64,000 bases of DNA from Deltaproteobacteria bacterium (GTDB lineage Bacteria > Myxococcota > Kuafuiibacteriia > Kuafuiibacteriales > Kuafuiibacteriaceae). Shown in pieces: positions 17,438-25,766 of this stretch (position 1 is its first letter; each line of letters opens with the position of its first letter). Position numbers and translations under genes: made by a program. Where the stretch lies: positions 6,740,001-6,804,000 of the forward strand of contig JADJPE010000005.1 of assembly GCA_016713425.1 (NCBI GenBank), written 5' to 3'. The notes below the pieces were generated by a model. The model was not told where the DNA came from. It made no database searches and saw only the letters and a list, made by a program, of their open reading frames with translations.

Positions 17438-18688
17438 ATGGAAAACGCGAAATACCTTCGAAAGCGCTTGGTCGAACTGCTCGACACGACGGAGGAAGCC
17501 CTGCGCGACCTGGAGACTTCGGGCCTGCTGGCGCCCTTCGGGGGACCGCGTGACAGCTATTCGCCCGCGGTGCTTTCGAGCTATCGCCGGGCGCTCAACG
17601 TCTATCCGAAGCGCCAGCTCGCTCGGCGGCAGCTCTTCTTGAACTTCAAGGGCGGAACGGGCAAGACGAGCCTATCCGTGTCTTACGCCCATCGCCTGGC
17701 CGAGCTCGGCCACCGCGTGCTGCTTGTCGACCTCGATTCGCAGGGGCACGCGTCGAAATGCGTCGGTTTCGAGGCCGAAGAGTGCGAGGTCACGCTGTTT
17801 GATGTGCTTGTGAAGTCACGCCCCGTGCGGGAAGTTGCTGTCCCGACAATCCTCGACGAGCTCCACCTACTCCCGTCGAACCTCCGGATGTCGACCGTCG
17901 ACCTATCGCTCATGCCGATGACCAACCGCGAGCGTCGCATGCAGCGCGCTCTGGATGCGGTCGTCGAGGACTACGATTTCGTGATCATGGACGCGCCTCC
18001 ATCGTTCGGCTTGCTGAACCTGAACGCGCTGATTGCGTGCCACGATCTCATCGTCCCGGTGCTCCCCGACTTCCTCTCGTTTCACGGGCTCAAGCTGCTC
18101 TTCGAAACGCTCGACGATCTCGCCGAAGACATGGATCATCGGCTCGACCGCATTTTTATCGCCATCAATCAGTACAACCCGACGACGACGATCGCGCGGA
18201 CGGCTCGCGGCGCGCTCGAGCAACATTATCCGGAGCACATCCTCCCGATGGTGATTCGCCAGTGTACCAAGTTTGCCCAAGCGTCCGGCGAAGGCGTTCC
18301 CATCTTCTTGTTCGATCCCTCGAGTAAGGCAGCCGAAGACATCGACGCGCTCATCGCCCACACGCGACTCGAACCCAAGGTATCCGAAGCGCACGTCGAC
18401 ACGAACACCGTCGCGCAGGCGGTGGGCTCGACGCAAAGCACGGTCGACCCGAGGCCGACAGGCGCGATGGACACGCCGGAAGCGGGCGCGACGGCCGCAA
18501 TGACCGCGTCAAGCCCGCCTTGCCCAGCAGCAGGCACAGGGGGGACGAATCTCGGTCACGCCAATCCCCATACGGAGCTGGATTCGGCATCCGGACAAGA
18601 CGAAGCAAGGACTGATCAGGCCGCACGAAACCGAACGCACAGCACATCGCAAGAAGCTGTGAGCACTGCGAAGGAGTCTATTTCATGA
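17438..18688 (+). CDS. pomZ: PomZ-like ParA/MinD-family ATPase
   Basis: A ParA/MinD ATPase with the deviant Walker A loop FKGGTGKTSLSV, switch I-like LLVDLDSQGHASK, Walker B VIMDAPPSFG, and the ParA tail VIRQCTKFAQASGEG. About 60 residues precede the core and look like a MerR/HTH-type helical domain (LLDTTEEALRDLETSGLL), as in some plasmid ParA proteins. A C-terminal low-complexity tail of about 110 residues is unusual. ATP-bound dimers would bind DNA and move on the nucleoid; in the Pom system, they position the PomX/PomY cluster at midcell. GGAGG precedes the start 12 bases after pomY ends, and the stop overlaps the start of pomX by four bases, so the three genes are one operon. A chromosome- or plasmid-partition ParA is less likely because no parB or parS is present. 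Confidence 0.8.
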   Translation: MENAKYLRKRLVELLDTTEEALRDLETSGLLAPFGGPRDSYSPAVLSSYRRALNVYPKRQLARRQLFLNFKGGTGKTSLSVSYAHRLAELGHRVLLVDLDSQGHASKCVGFEAEECEVTLFDVLVKSRPVREVAVPTILDELHLLPSNLRMSTVDLSLMPMTNRERRMQRALDAVVEDYDFVIMDAPPSFGLLNLNALIACHDLIVPVLPDFLSFHGLKLLFETLDDLAEDMDHRLDRIFIAINQYNPTTTIARTARGALEQHYPEHILPMVIRQCTKFAQASGEGVPIFLFDPSSKAAEDIDALIAHTRLEPKVSEAHVDTNTVAQAVGSTQSTVDPRPTGAMDTPEAGATAAMTASSPPCPAAGTGGTNLGHANPHTELDSASGQDEARTDQAARNRTHSTSQEAVSTAKESIS

Positions 18689-20067
18689 AATCACCTTTCG
18701 ACGCCAATGTGCCCCGACGCAAGCCGAGAACCCGCCTGAGTACCATGCTCGCCGAGGTCGACCCGACCGAGAACGATCTTTTCGAGAGCCAAGAGCCCGG
18801 CCCAGTCGAGGTTCTTCGAGAGGAACCGCTCGCCGCAGTCCGGCACCCCGGCGCGGCGGAGACGGCTCCCTCCTCAGAGAAGTTCGGGTCCGAGCATTCG
18901 CCTGCGCCCACATGGAACGACCAGATCGGAAAGACGCCTTCGAACACGGGGGCTCACGTCGACGGCCGAATGGGCGCCGCGATTCCAACCGCCTTCGATC
19001 TGACCTACGCGGCACCAGCACCCAACGGTATCGAGCCGCTCGTGAAACCGCTCGCCCAGCCGCTCGTGGAACCGCTCGCACAACCGCCCGTGGAACCACT
19101 CGCCGAGCCGCCCGTGGAAGCGCTCGCCCAGCCGCCCGTGGAACCGCTCGCCGAGCCGCCCGTGGAACCGCTCGCCCAGCCGCCCATGGAACCGCTCGCC
19201 CAGCCGCCCATGGAACCGCTCGCCCAGCCGCCCATGGAAGCGCTCGCCCAGCCGCCCGTGGAACCGCTCGCACAACCGCCCGTGAAGCCTGTCAGCCGCG
19301 TAAAGTCGGAGCCCATCATCGACACGGGGCCCGAAAACGCGCGCGGTTCGACGGAGGTGGCGCTCCGCGACAGCCGCCTCCGTATCAGCGAGCTTCGGGT
19401 GCGACTTCGCCAGGCACAAAGCGAGGAACATGAGGCCACCGTTTCGCGGCCCGGAGAAACCGCGTCTCGAATCAAAGAGACCGTCGCATCCCTGGTCCAA
19501 CGCCTTGATCGGACCAGCCAGGAGAAGGCCGCGCTGGAAGAAGCACTCGAACAAATGCGGTCAGAAGTTGCGCTCGCGGAGGAGCGCACCGAGACTGAGC
19601 GCGCGGCGCGTAGCTCGGCGGAGACGCTTGCTGCGGAGCGGCTTGAGGTCGCTGAGGCCTTGGCAGCGGAATCGGAGGCCTTGGCCGACGAGCGCGATGA
19701 GGCGCTCCGGCGGATCAGCGAATTCAAGGACGTCGAGCGTCAGCAGGCCGAACTGCTGTTGGATTTCGAGGCGGCACTGAAGACCAAGACCGCGGACGCG
19801 CTGAGGAAGGACGAGGCCCTGGCGGAGCTTCAGAGCGCCCTCGACGCAACCGTGGCCGATCTGGAGCGCATCCAAGGACGCCTTGAAGACCAGATCGCAC
19901 AGAACCGGGTTCTCGAGCGCCGCATCGAGGCGCTTGAGGCGGAGCTCACGAAGACCGACGAGCTCAATGACGCGCTCACGGAGATCCAGAAGGCGGTCGA
20001 CCGGGCCACGGCGCGCCAACAGCCGACGAACGGCCCGGAGACGCGTGCGAGACCGCGAGGGATTTAG
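18685..20067 (+). CDS. pomX: PomX-like scaffold: activator peptide, Pro-rich repeat domain, coiled coil
   Basis: The N-terminus MKSPFDANVPRRKPRTRL lines up without gaps with my recollection of the PomX N-terminal peptide from Myxococcus, which stimulates the PomZ ATPase: Phe5, Asn8-Val9, Arg11, Lys13, Pro14, Arg15, Arg17 and Leu18 coincide, including the two residues (Lys13 and Arg15) reported as essential. Residues about 20-205 are disordered and contain about ten 8-residue repeats of the PPVEPLAQ type. Residues about 215-445 are a long coiled coil (SRIKETVASLVQRLDRTSQE, ALEEALEQMRSEVALAEERT, LERRIEALEAELTKTDELND). This is the PomX layout: disordered N-terminal half and coiled-coil C-terminal half that polymerises into the cluster scaffold. 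It overlaps pomZ by four bases. The peptide match makes this the firmest of the three Pom calls. Confidence 0.8.
   Translation: MKSPFDANVPRRKPRTRLSTMLAEVDPTENDLFESQEPGPVEVLREEPLAAVRHPGAAETAPSSEKFGSEHSPAPTWNDQIGKTPSNTGAHVDGRMGAAIPTAFDLTYAAPAPNGIEPLVKPLAQPLVEPLAQPPVEPLAEPPVEALAQPPVEPLAEPPVEPLAQPPMEPLAQPPMEPLAQPPMEALAQPPVEPLAQPPVKPVSRVKSEPIIDTGPENARGSTEVALRDSRLRISELRVRLRQAQSEEHEATVSRPGETASRIKETVASLVQRLDRTSQEKAALEEALEQMRSEVALAEERTETERAARSSAETLAAERLEVAEALAAESEALADERDEALRRISEFKDVERQQAELLLDFEAALKTKTADALRKDEALAELQSALDATVADLERIQGRLEDQIAQNRVLERRIEALEAELTKTDELNDALTEIQKAVDRATARQQPTNGPETRARPRGI
19036..19285 (+). repeat. In-frame 24-bp tandem repeat inside pomX
   Basis: About ten imperfect copies of a 24-base unit encode PPVEPLAQ variants (PPMEPLAQ, PPVEPLAE, PPVEALAQ). 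They form the Pro-rich part of the disordered domain. Unit changes keep the frame, so length can vary without breaking the gene. Confidence 0.85.
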
Positions 20068-20249
20068 CCAAGCGTCTGGAATTCCTTCGCATGCACGACC
20101 GAGGATCGACCCACCCTCTCGAGGTGGTGGCTTGTCTCTGCTCGGCCGACATCGTCTCGGGGTCGGGAGGACGATAGAGTCGGCCCGTGCTTCGACTGTG
20201 CCATGGCTGCCCCGGCGGGCGTTCTCGCACCGGTTGCTCGCAGGCGAGC

Positions 20250-21725
20250 GTGGCCAGCAAGCGTTTCGTCCTCGCCTCGACCCTGATCGTCGTGCTCCTG
20301 GACTCGGCAACTGCGCCCGCCGCGCCGATGGTCGGCAACGGGCGTTGGTCGCTCCCGGGGGTAAACAACGTGACCGCGGCGGCCCCGATGGAGCGCGGAC
20401 TCGCGGCGTCGTTCACCACCGGGTATTGATATACTGAAGCGATCATCGAATCTGCCGACCAGCATCACCGCTTCATCTCTTCGCTGAGTGTCAGCTATCG
20501 GCCGAGGGAGTGGTTCGCGGTCGGCGTCAATCTCGACGGACGCTACGATCGTCACCGCAAGCTCTCGACGGGTCGCGACGATAGCTTCGTCCTCGATCCG
20601 CGCCTCTTCTGCCTTGCCACACACGCACTCACGGACGAGCTCGCGATGGGCGGGCTCCTCACGGTCTGGGCGCCACCTGGCGCGAAGTCATTCACCTTCG
20701 TCGCGCCCGCGCTGACGCCGGAGCTTCGTCTGTTGTCGAGCTATCGCGTGGATTCAGGTCCCCTACTCCTCGCCGCCAACGCGGGATTTCGCCTCGACCG
20801 AAGCGGAGCCGCCATCGATTCGCCCAAGCAGTACAGTTCGGCCGATCAGCTCGCGTTGGGACTCAGCGACTCGAACGTCGTACCACTGGGCCTCGCCGCA
20901 ACCTACGACATAGGGTCGCTCTCGGTTCTGACCGAGTGGGCTTGGGATCTCCACGTCGGCGAGTCGGCACCCCGACCCAGAGCGTCACCGATGGCCGTAT
21001 CGCTCGGTGCTCGATACGCGCCCACGACGACCCCTTGGGCATTTGAGCTCATCGCAACCGCAGACGTCAGTCGGCGTCCGGACTTCAATGCCGACACCCG
21101 AGCGATCCCCATCGAACCTCGATTGAAGGTCATCGCGGGTCTCTCTTTTTCGGTCGGCGACGGACCGGACGTTGCCCCGGTTGTGGGCACCGATTCGACA
21201 CCACCACCGCCACCGGCGCCGGTGACTTTGGGAGCCCTGACGGGGCGCGTGGTCACATCTGGAGACCAACCGATCGCGGATGCGGTCGTGAAAATCGCGA
21301 CTGCGGAAGGGTTGACCCTGACCGCCACAACAGCCGTCGATGGGCGCTTCTCATTCAGCGAAGTACCGTTCGGCGACGCCCGTGTGACGGCGCAAGCACG
21401 CGGCTACGTCGCGGGCGAGAAGACGACGCACCACATCTCGACAACGACCGCCGAGTTGACCCTGCGCTTGGTGGAGGCTCTGCCCGAGGGCGAGATCCGC
21501 GGAACCATCCGAACATTCCGTGGGCAGGGGCTCCCAGCATCACTCACGATCGATCCCCTGGGGAAGAACTTCACCGCGGGTCCTGACGGGAATTTCGCCC
21601 TGATCGTTCCTCCGGGGACATACGAAATCACGATCCAGGCGAAGGGGTATCGGTCGCAAACACGTCGGCTGACGGTCGAAAACGAAGGTGTGACGGTCTT
21701 GAACGTGGACCTTCGTCGGCGATGA
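20250..21725 (+). pseudogene. Outer-membrane barrel plus carboxypeptidase-regulatory-like repeats, interrupted by an in-frame TGA
   Basis: One continuous reading frame codes for a signal peptide (KRFVLASTLIVVLLDSATAPAAP), a beta-barrel (HRFISSLSVSYRPREWFAV, then LLTVWAPPGA, LSVLTEWAWDLHVGES), a Pro-rich linker (PPPPPAP) and two domains of the carboxypeptidase-regulatory / transthyretin-like kind (GALTGRVVTSGDQPIADAVV, GEIRGTIRTFRGQGLPASL). The frame is broken only by TGA at 20427-20429, between FTTGY and YTEAIIESADQ; without it the protein would be about 490 residues. Similar barrels that I recall have Gly here, which would be GGA, one base away. Translation could restart at ATG 20646 but would give a protein without a signal. 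Either a true nonsense mutation or a sequencing error is possible. It is downstream of pomX on the same strand with about 180 bases between. The GTG at 20250 is the likely start. Confidence 0.65.
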
Positions 21726-21781
21726 GCTTGAGCCAGCCACGAGTTCTCGAGCCCGGAAGACACGCGCCTCTACGAAATCCA

Positions 21782-21976
21782 CGCGCATCGCGAAATGCAC
21801 ATGCAATCACGAAATGCACACGCAATCACGAAATGCACACGCCTCACGAAATGCACACGCATCGCGAAAGGCACACGCATCGCGAAATGCACACGCCTCA
21901 CGAAATGCACACGCATCGCGAAATGCACATGCAATCACGAAAGGCACACGCATCGCGAAATGCACACGCATCGCGC
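21782..21976. repeat. 18-19 bp minisatellite between convergent genes
   Basis: Ten imperfect head-to-tail copies of a unit like ACGCATCGCGAAATGCAC, with variants ACGCCTCACGAAATGCAC and ATGCAATCACGAAATGCAC, two copies carrying AAAGGCAC. It sits between the stop of the barrel gene and the stop of the OPT transporter. There are no unique spacers, so it is not a CRISPR. Confidence 0.9.
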
Positions 21977-22008
21977 AGCGGTCCGGAAACCGCGTCAAGC
22001 AGCCACGG

Positions 22009-23949
22009 TCACGAACGAACAAGCAGAACGTCGATGACCTGAACCAGGATGCCCGCGATCGAGCCCCCCGCGACCAGACCGGCGCAGGTCGTCTCGTAGT
22101 TGGCGACCAAAGTGCGATGAACCCAGCCCGTCTCACGCTTGCTCGCACGGGCGGCGACCCAGAATAGGAACGCGCCGAAAAACATCACGAAGGACGTCGT
22201 AAACGGCAACACGAAGGCGAGCCCGATCCCCACGGCAGAGAGCGGAAACCGTCCTTTGGAGAGTCCGCGGATCATCTCGAGCCCGATCCCCGCAAGTGCC
22301 CCAACGACGGCGCCGATCTGAGCCGAGGGCTGAAGTTGATGAAGACCGTTGGCCATCACCTCCGCCACCGCCTTCCACACGACGGCGCTCGGGAAAGGAT
22401 TGGCATCGGTCACCAGTCCGTTGGGATCTCCGCGCAGAAAGATCAAGTAGAAGACGGGCACCGCAACGATCGCACCGGCGAAAATGCCCAGAACGTGCCC
22501 GAGCGCTTGCTGGCGGGGCTTCGCGCCCAACATGTACCCTGGCTTGATGTCCATGAGCAGATTCGAGGCATTGCTCGCGACTTCGCCGGTTATGCTTCCC
22601 GTAACGACGTTGGCGGTCATGTTCCCCGGGGCGAGGACACCATACGTGAGCTGCGTGAGTTTGCCGAGCGCACTCGATGGCGTCACCGAGGTCAGTCCGG
22701 TGGCATTGATGGCGATCAGAGAAAACGCGAAGACAAGCGGAATCGCGATCACACCCAGTATCACCGGAAGGTCGAAGAAGAACTTGCCCCACAGGACCAC
22801 GAGGGCTCCGATGGCCGGAATCCCAAAGACGAACACCTTCATGGGGAGCTCGATCTTCAACATCGGATCGGCGCGGTCGATCTGGCGCCGTCGGAACAGT
22901 CCACGAAAAGAGGCCATGACAACCTTGGGTTTCGAAAAGAACGCGTAGAGGGCCGAGGTCGTCATCATTGCGACGCCCGTCCACAAGGACCAAGCCGTGA
23001 TCCCCTTGAATGAATACGTGATGACGCCCCCGGCCGGATCCAAGGCGCCCGCAATATCCCCGCGCTGAATCATCCACGGGACGAGCACGCAGTAGTTCAG
23101 ACAGGCCCCGATCAGCAGCGAGACACCGACCCGGATGCCCATCAAGCCACCTGCGGCCATCATGACGAAGTCGCTTTCGAACCGTACCGTAATGTCTTTG
23201 AGCGGCGTTCCCAGAACCGCCGGGGTCCAGACCCATCGATACAGCCACCCATCCAAGTAGTCGGGGATCGCCAAGAAGCCGAGCGAGAGGCGCTCGAGAA
23301 GGCTGTGGCTCTTTGCGAACGACACCAAACCTCCGAGGCCCGCCGTGATCGCGATGAGCTTGCCCTTGAAAAGTCCATCGGCGCTCGATCCGCCATGCAG
23401 ACCATGCATGACCACGCCCGCCGCGCGCCCTTCTGGAAACGGTAGCTGCTCGTCGTTGATAAACCGCCGCTTCAAAGGAAATGCGAACAGGACACCGAGA
23501 ATCGACAGGAGGATCATCCATCCCATCGAGACCCACATCGGGACGACGTGCCCCGTGATCATCATGTAGGCGGCCAAACTCGAGACCAGCGGCATCGTCA
23601 TGTACCCGGCCGATGTGGCGATGGACTGCATGCAGTTGTTCTCGAGCAACGAGAAGTCGGTCTTTGTCAGACGCAGTCGGGATGCGAGCTTGAAGATCGA
23701 GAACGCGAGAATCACGGAGGTAATGCCAACGCCAAGCGTCCACCCCGTCCGCGCGCCGACGTACAAGTTGGTCAGTGACAGAACACCACCGAGCATCATC
23801 CCCGTAAGCGCCGAACGCAGCGTGAGCTGAGGCATGTCGCCCTTGTAGACATTGGCGAGCCACCAACGGTCTTTGGCCTCGAGAGGCCACGTGCGGATCT
23901 CTTCGTCCGAAAGCTGCTTCAGTTCGCTCGTAGATTCTGGGTGCATCAT
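22009..23949 (-). CDS. OPT-family oligopeptide/metal-chelate transporter
   Basis: About 646 residues with some 14-16 hydrophobic helices. The N-terminal region QLTLRSALTGMMLGGVLSL then NLYVGARTGWTLGVGITSV and the later PFPEGRAAG stretch and NLLMDIKPGYMLGAKPRQQA are characteristic of bacterial OPT proteins, which import short peptides or metal-chelating compounds with protons. The C-terminal helix repeat ends in VQVIDVLLVRS. The ATG at 23949 has AGGA seven to ten bases upstream; the open frame runs to 24000 with no reason to start earlier. It lies about 90 bases downstream of the fused livG-livF gene on the same strand and may be read from the same promoter, which would join two amino-acid or peptide import systems. 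The substrate is not known. Confidence 0.88.
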   Translation of the reverse strand: MMHPESTSELKQLSDEEIRTWPLEAKDRWWLANVYKGDMPQLTLRSALTGMMLGGVLSLTNLYVGARTGWTLGVGITSVILAFSIFKLASRLRLTKTDFSLLENNCMQSIATSAGYMTMPLVSSLAAYMMITGHVVPMWVSMGWMILLSILGVLFAFPLKRRFINDEQLPFPEGRAAGVVMHGLHGGSSADGLFKGKLIAITAGLGGLVSFAKSHSLLERLSLGFLAIPDYLDGWLYRWVWTPAVLGTPLKDITVRFESDFVMMAAGGLMGIRVGVSLLIGACLNYCVLVPWMIQRGDIAGALDPAGGVITYSFKGITAWSLWTGVAMMTTSALYAFFSKPKVVMASFRGLFRRRQIDRADPMLKIELPMKVFVFGIPAIGALVVLWGKFFFDLPVILGVIAIPLVFAFSLIAINATGLTSVTPSSALGKLTQLTYGVLAPGNMTANVVTGSITGEVASNASNLLMDIKPGYMLGAKPRQQALGHVLGIFAGAIVAVPVFYLIFLRGDPNGLVTDANPFPSAVVWKAVAEVMANGLHQLQPSAQIGAVVGALAGIGLEMIRGLSKGRFPLSAVGIGLAFVLPFTTSFVMFFGAFLFWVAARASKRETGWVHRTLVANYETTCAGLVAGGSIAGILVQVIDVLLVRS

Positions 23950-24038
23950 GGATGGTCCTAAACTAGCCTCGCCTGACCAGCGCGTTCGACCGCGGGCCAA
24001 GCGACAACCTGGGCGTTCCGGACTCGAGCGCTGAAGCT

Positions 24039-25766
24039 CTAAGACTCACCGAGATACGCCTTCCGGATTTCAGGGCTCGTGAGCAACGTGGGTCCCGGCC
24101 CTTCGGTGACGATCTGCCCCGTTTCGAGAACATAGCCCACATGGGCAAGGCTCAGCGCCAGGTGCGCATTTTGCTCGACGAGCAAGACAGAAACCCCGCT
24201 CGCGTTGACGTCCTTGAGGACCTCGAAGATCGTGTCCACGATCTGCGGAGCCAGTCCGAGAGAAGGCTCGTCAAGCAAGAGGAGACGTGGTCGGTTCATC
24301 AGCGCACGCGAAAGGGCGAGCATCTGCTGCTCGCCCCCGGAGAGCGTACCCGCGACTTGCCTCCGCCGCTGCTTCAGGATTGGAAAGAGCCCATAGCACC
24401 GTTCAGCATCATGCTCGATCTCGGCCGCGTCGCGGCGCAAATAGGCGCCCAGCATGAGGTTCTCTTCGACTGTAAGATTCAAGAAGATGCCGCGCCCTTC
24501 CGGCGCATGCGCCATGCCGCGCGGGACCAAGACATGCGCCTTCGCGCCGGTGATGTCTTCACCCAGAAAGCGGACCGAACCGCCGGCCGGCTTGATCATG
24601 CCGCTGATCGCCCGGAGCGTGCTCGTCTTCCCCGCGCCGTTCCCGCCGATCAGGGCCACGAGCTGGCCTTTGCGAACGGCGAGCGAGATGCCGCGGACGG
24701 CCGTCACCGCCCCGTAGCTGACGACGAGATCTTTGGCCTCGAGGATCAACTCGGGTACGGGCCTTGCCGACCGATCCTCGGGATGGGCCGATATCTCGGG
24801 ATGAGCCGACATCTCGGGATGAGCCGACATCTCGGGATGGGCGGACGTCATCGCCTCACTCGGCGCCGACTTCGCCGTCGATGCCTTCTGCGCCTCGACG
24901 AAAGCATCGCCGAGATACGCCTCGATGACCTTGGGATCGCGCCGGACTTCGGCCGGCGTACCTACCGCAATCGTCTCCCCGTGATCGAGGACGGTGATCA
25001 CCTCGCAAATGCCCATCACGAGCTTCATGTCATGTTCGATGACCAACACGCCGAGCGAGAAACGGTCGCGGAGCTCCCGGATGAGCACCATGAGATCGGC
25101 CTTTTCTTTTGTGTTCATGCCCGCGGCCGGCTCATCGAGCAGCAGCACCTTGGGCTTGGTCGCGAGCGCCCGTGCGATCTCGAGACGGCGCTGTTCACCA
25201 TAGGGAAGACTCTTCGCGACCTCATGGCGGCGGTGCCATAGGCCCATCACCGAGAGCATGGCCTCCGAGCGCTCGGTGATCTCGCGCTCCTCCCTGAGAT
25301 AGCCCGGCGAAAGCAGGAGCGCACGCCACCAGTCGTAGTAGTTGTTCGAGGCTTCGAGCGCGGCGCGCCAGTAGTCACCGCCCGGCAAGCGGCCAGCCCT
25401 CGCAAGCGCCTTTGGCTTGAAGATCGGATGGGTGTCGGACAAGCTTGCGACCTTCACGTTGTCGATCACCGACAGCTCCTTGAACAACCGAATGTTCTGG
25501 AAGGTTCGCGCGAGTCCGAGTCGATTGATCTGGTGCGGCTTCTTCCCGTCCGCCCGCATACCGGCCACGACCACGGCGCCCGAGGTGGGACGATACACGC
25601 CCGTCAGGACATTGAACGCCGTCGTCTTTCCGGCCCCGTTGGGTCCGATGAGGCCCTTGAGGTCGCCCCCGCGTATCTCGAGACTGAAATCGCTGAGCGC
25701 GAGCAGACCCCCGAATCGAATGCTCACATGGTCGGCCCGTAGCCGCACACCCGTCGTCTCGGTCAT
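24039..25766 (-). CDS. livGF: Fused LivG-LivF: two ABC ATPase domains of a branched-chain amino-acid type transporter
   Basis: One 575-residue protein carries both ATPases. Residues 1-290 are LivG-like: GPNGAGKTTAFNVLTG, LPYGEQRRLEIARALATKP, LLLDEPAAGMN and VIEHDMKLVMGIC, plus the LivG insert around GLARTFQNIRLF. Residues about 345-575 are LivF-like: GGNGAGKTSTLRAISG, PEGRGIFLNLTVEENL, LSGGEQQMLALSRALM and LLLDEPSLGLAP. Between them lies a linker with a near-perfect repeat of MSAHPE. These subunits are normally separate genes; fusion would fix a one-to-one ATPase pair. The start overlaps the stop of livM by four bases, so it is translationally coupled to livM. Confidence 0.93.
   Translation of the reverse strand: MTETTGVRLRADHVSIRFGGLLALSDFSLEIRGGDLKGLIGPNGAGKTTAFNVLTGVYRPTSGAVVVAGMRADGKKPHQINRLGLARTFQNIRLFKELSVIDNVKVASLSDTHPIFKPKALARAGRLPGGDYWRAALEASNNYYDWWRALLLSPGYLREEREITERSEAMLSVMGLWHRRHEVAKSLPYGEQRRLEIARALATKPKVLLLDEPAAGMNTKEKADLMVLIRELRDRFSLGVLVIEHDMKLVMGICEVITVLDHGETIAVGTPAEVRRDPKVIEAYLGDAFVEAQKASTAKSAPSEAMTSAHPEMSAHPEMSAHPEISAHPEDRSARPVPELILEAKDLVVSYGAVTAVRGISLAVRKGQLVALIGGNGAGKTSTLRAISGMIKPAGGSVRFLGEDITGAKAHVLVPRGMAHAPEGRGIFLNLTVEENLMLGAYLRRDAAEIEHDAERCYGLFPILKQRRRQVAGTLSGGEQQMLALSRALMNRPRLLLLDEPSLGLAPQIVDTIFEVLKDVNASGVSVLLVEQNAHLALSLAHVGYVLETGQIVTEGPGPTLLTSPEIRKAYLGES

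Noticed and set aside
17438..18688. Chromosome-partition ParA (parAB)
   Set aside because: No parB or parS nearby, and the next gene has a PomX-like N-terminal peptide.
20427..20429. Selenocysteine codon
   Set aside because: No SECIS-like hairpin seen directly after the TGA, no redox motif, and family members that I recall have Gly at this place.
21782..21976. CRISPR array
   Set aside because: Units are tandem and 18-19 bp long with no unique spacers and no cas gene nearby.
22133..23890. Second minus-strand frame inside the OPT transporter
   Set aside because: Out-of-frame shadow; the OPT frame has the membrane helices and family blocks.
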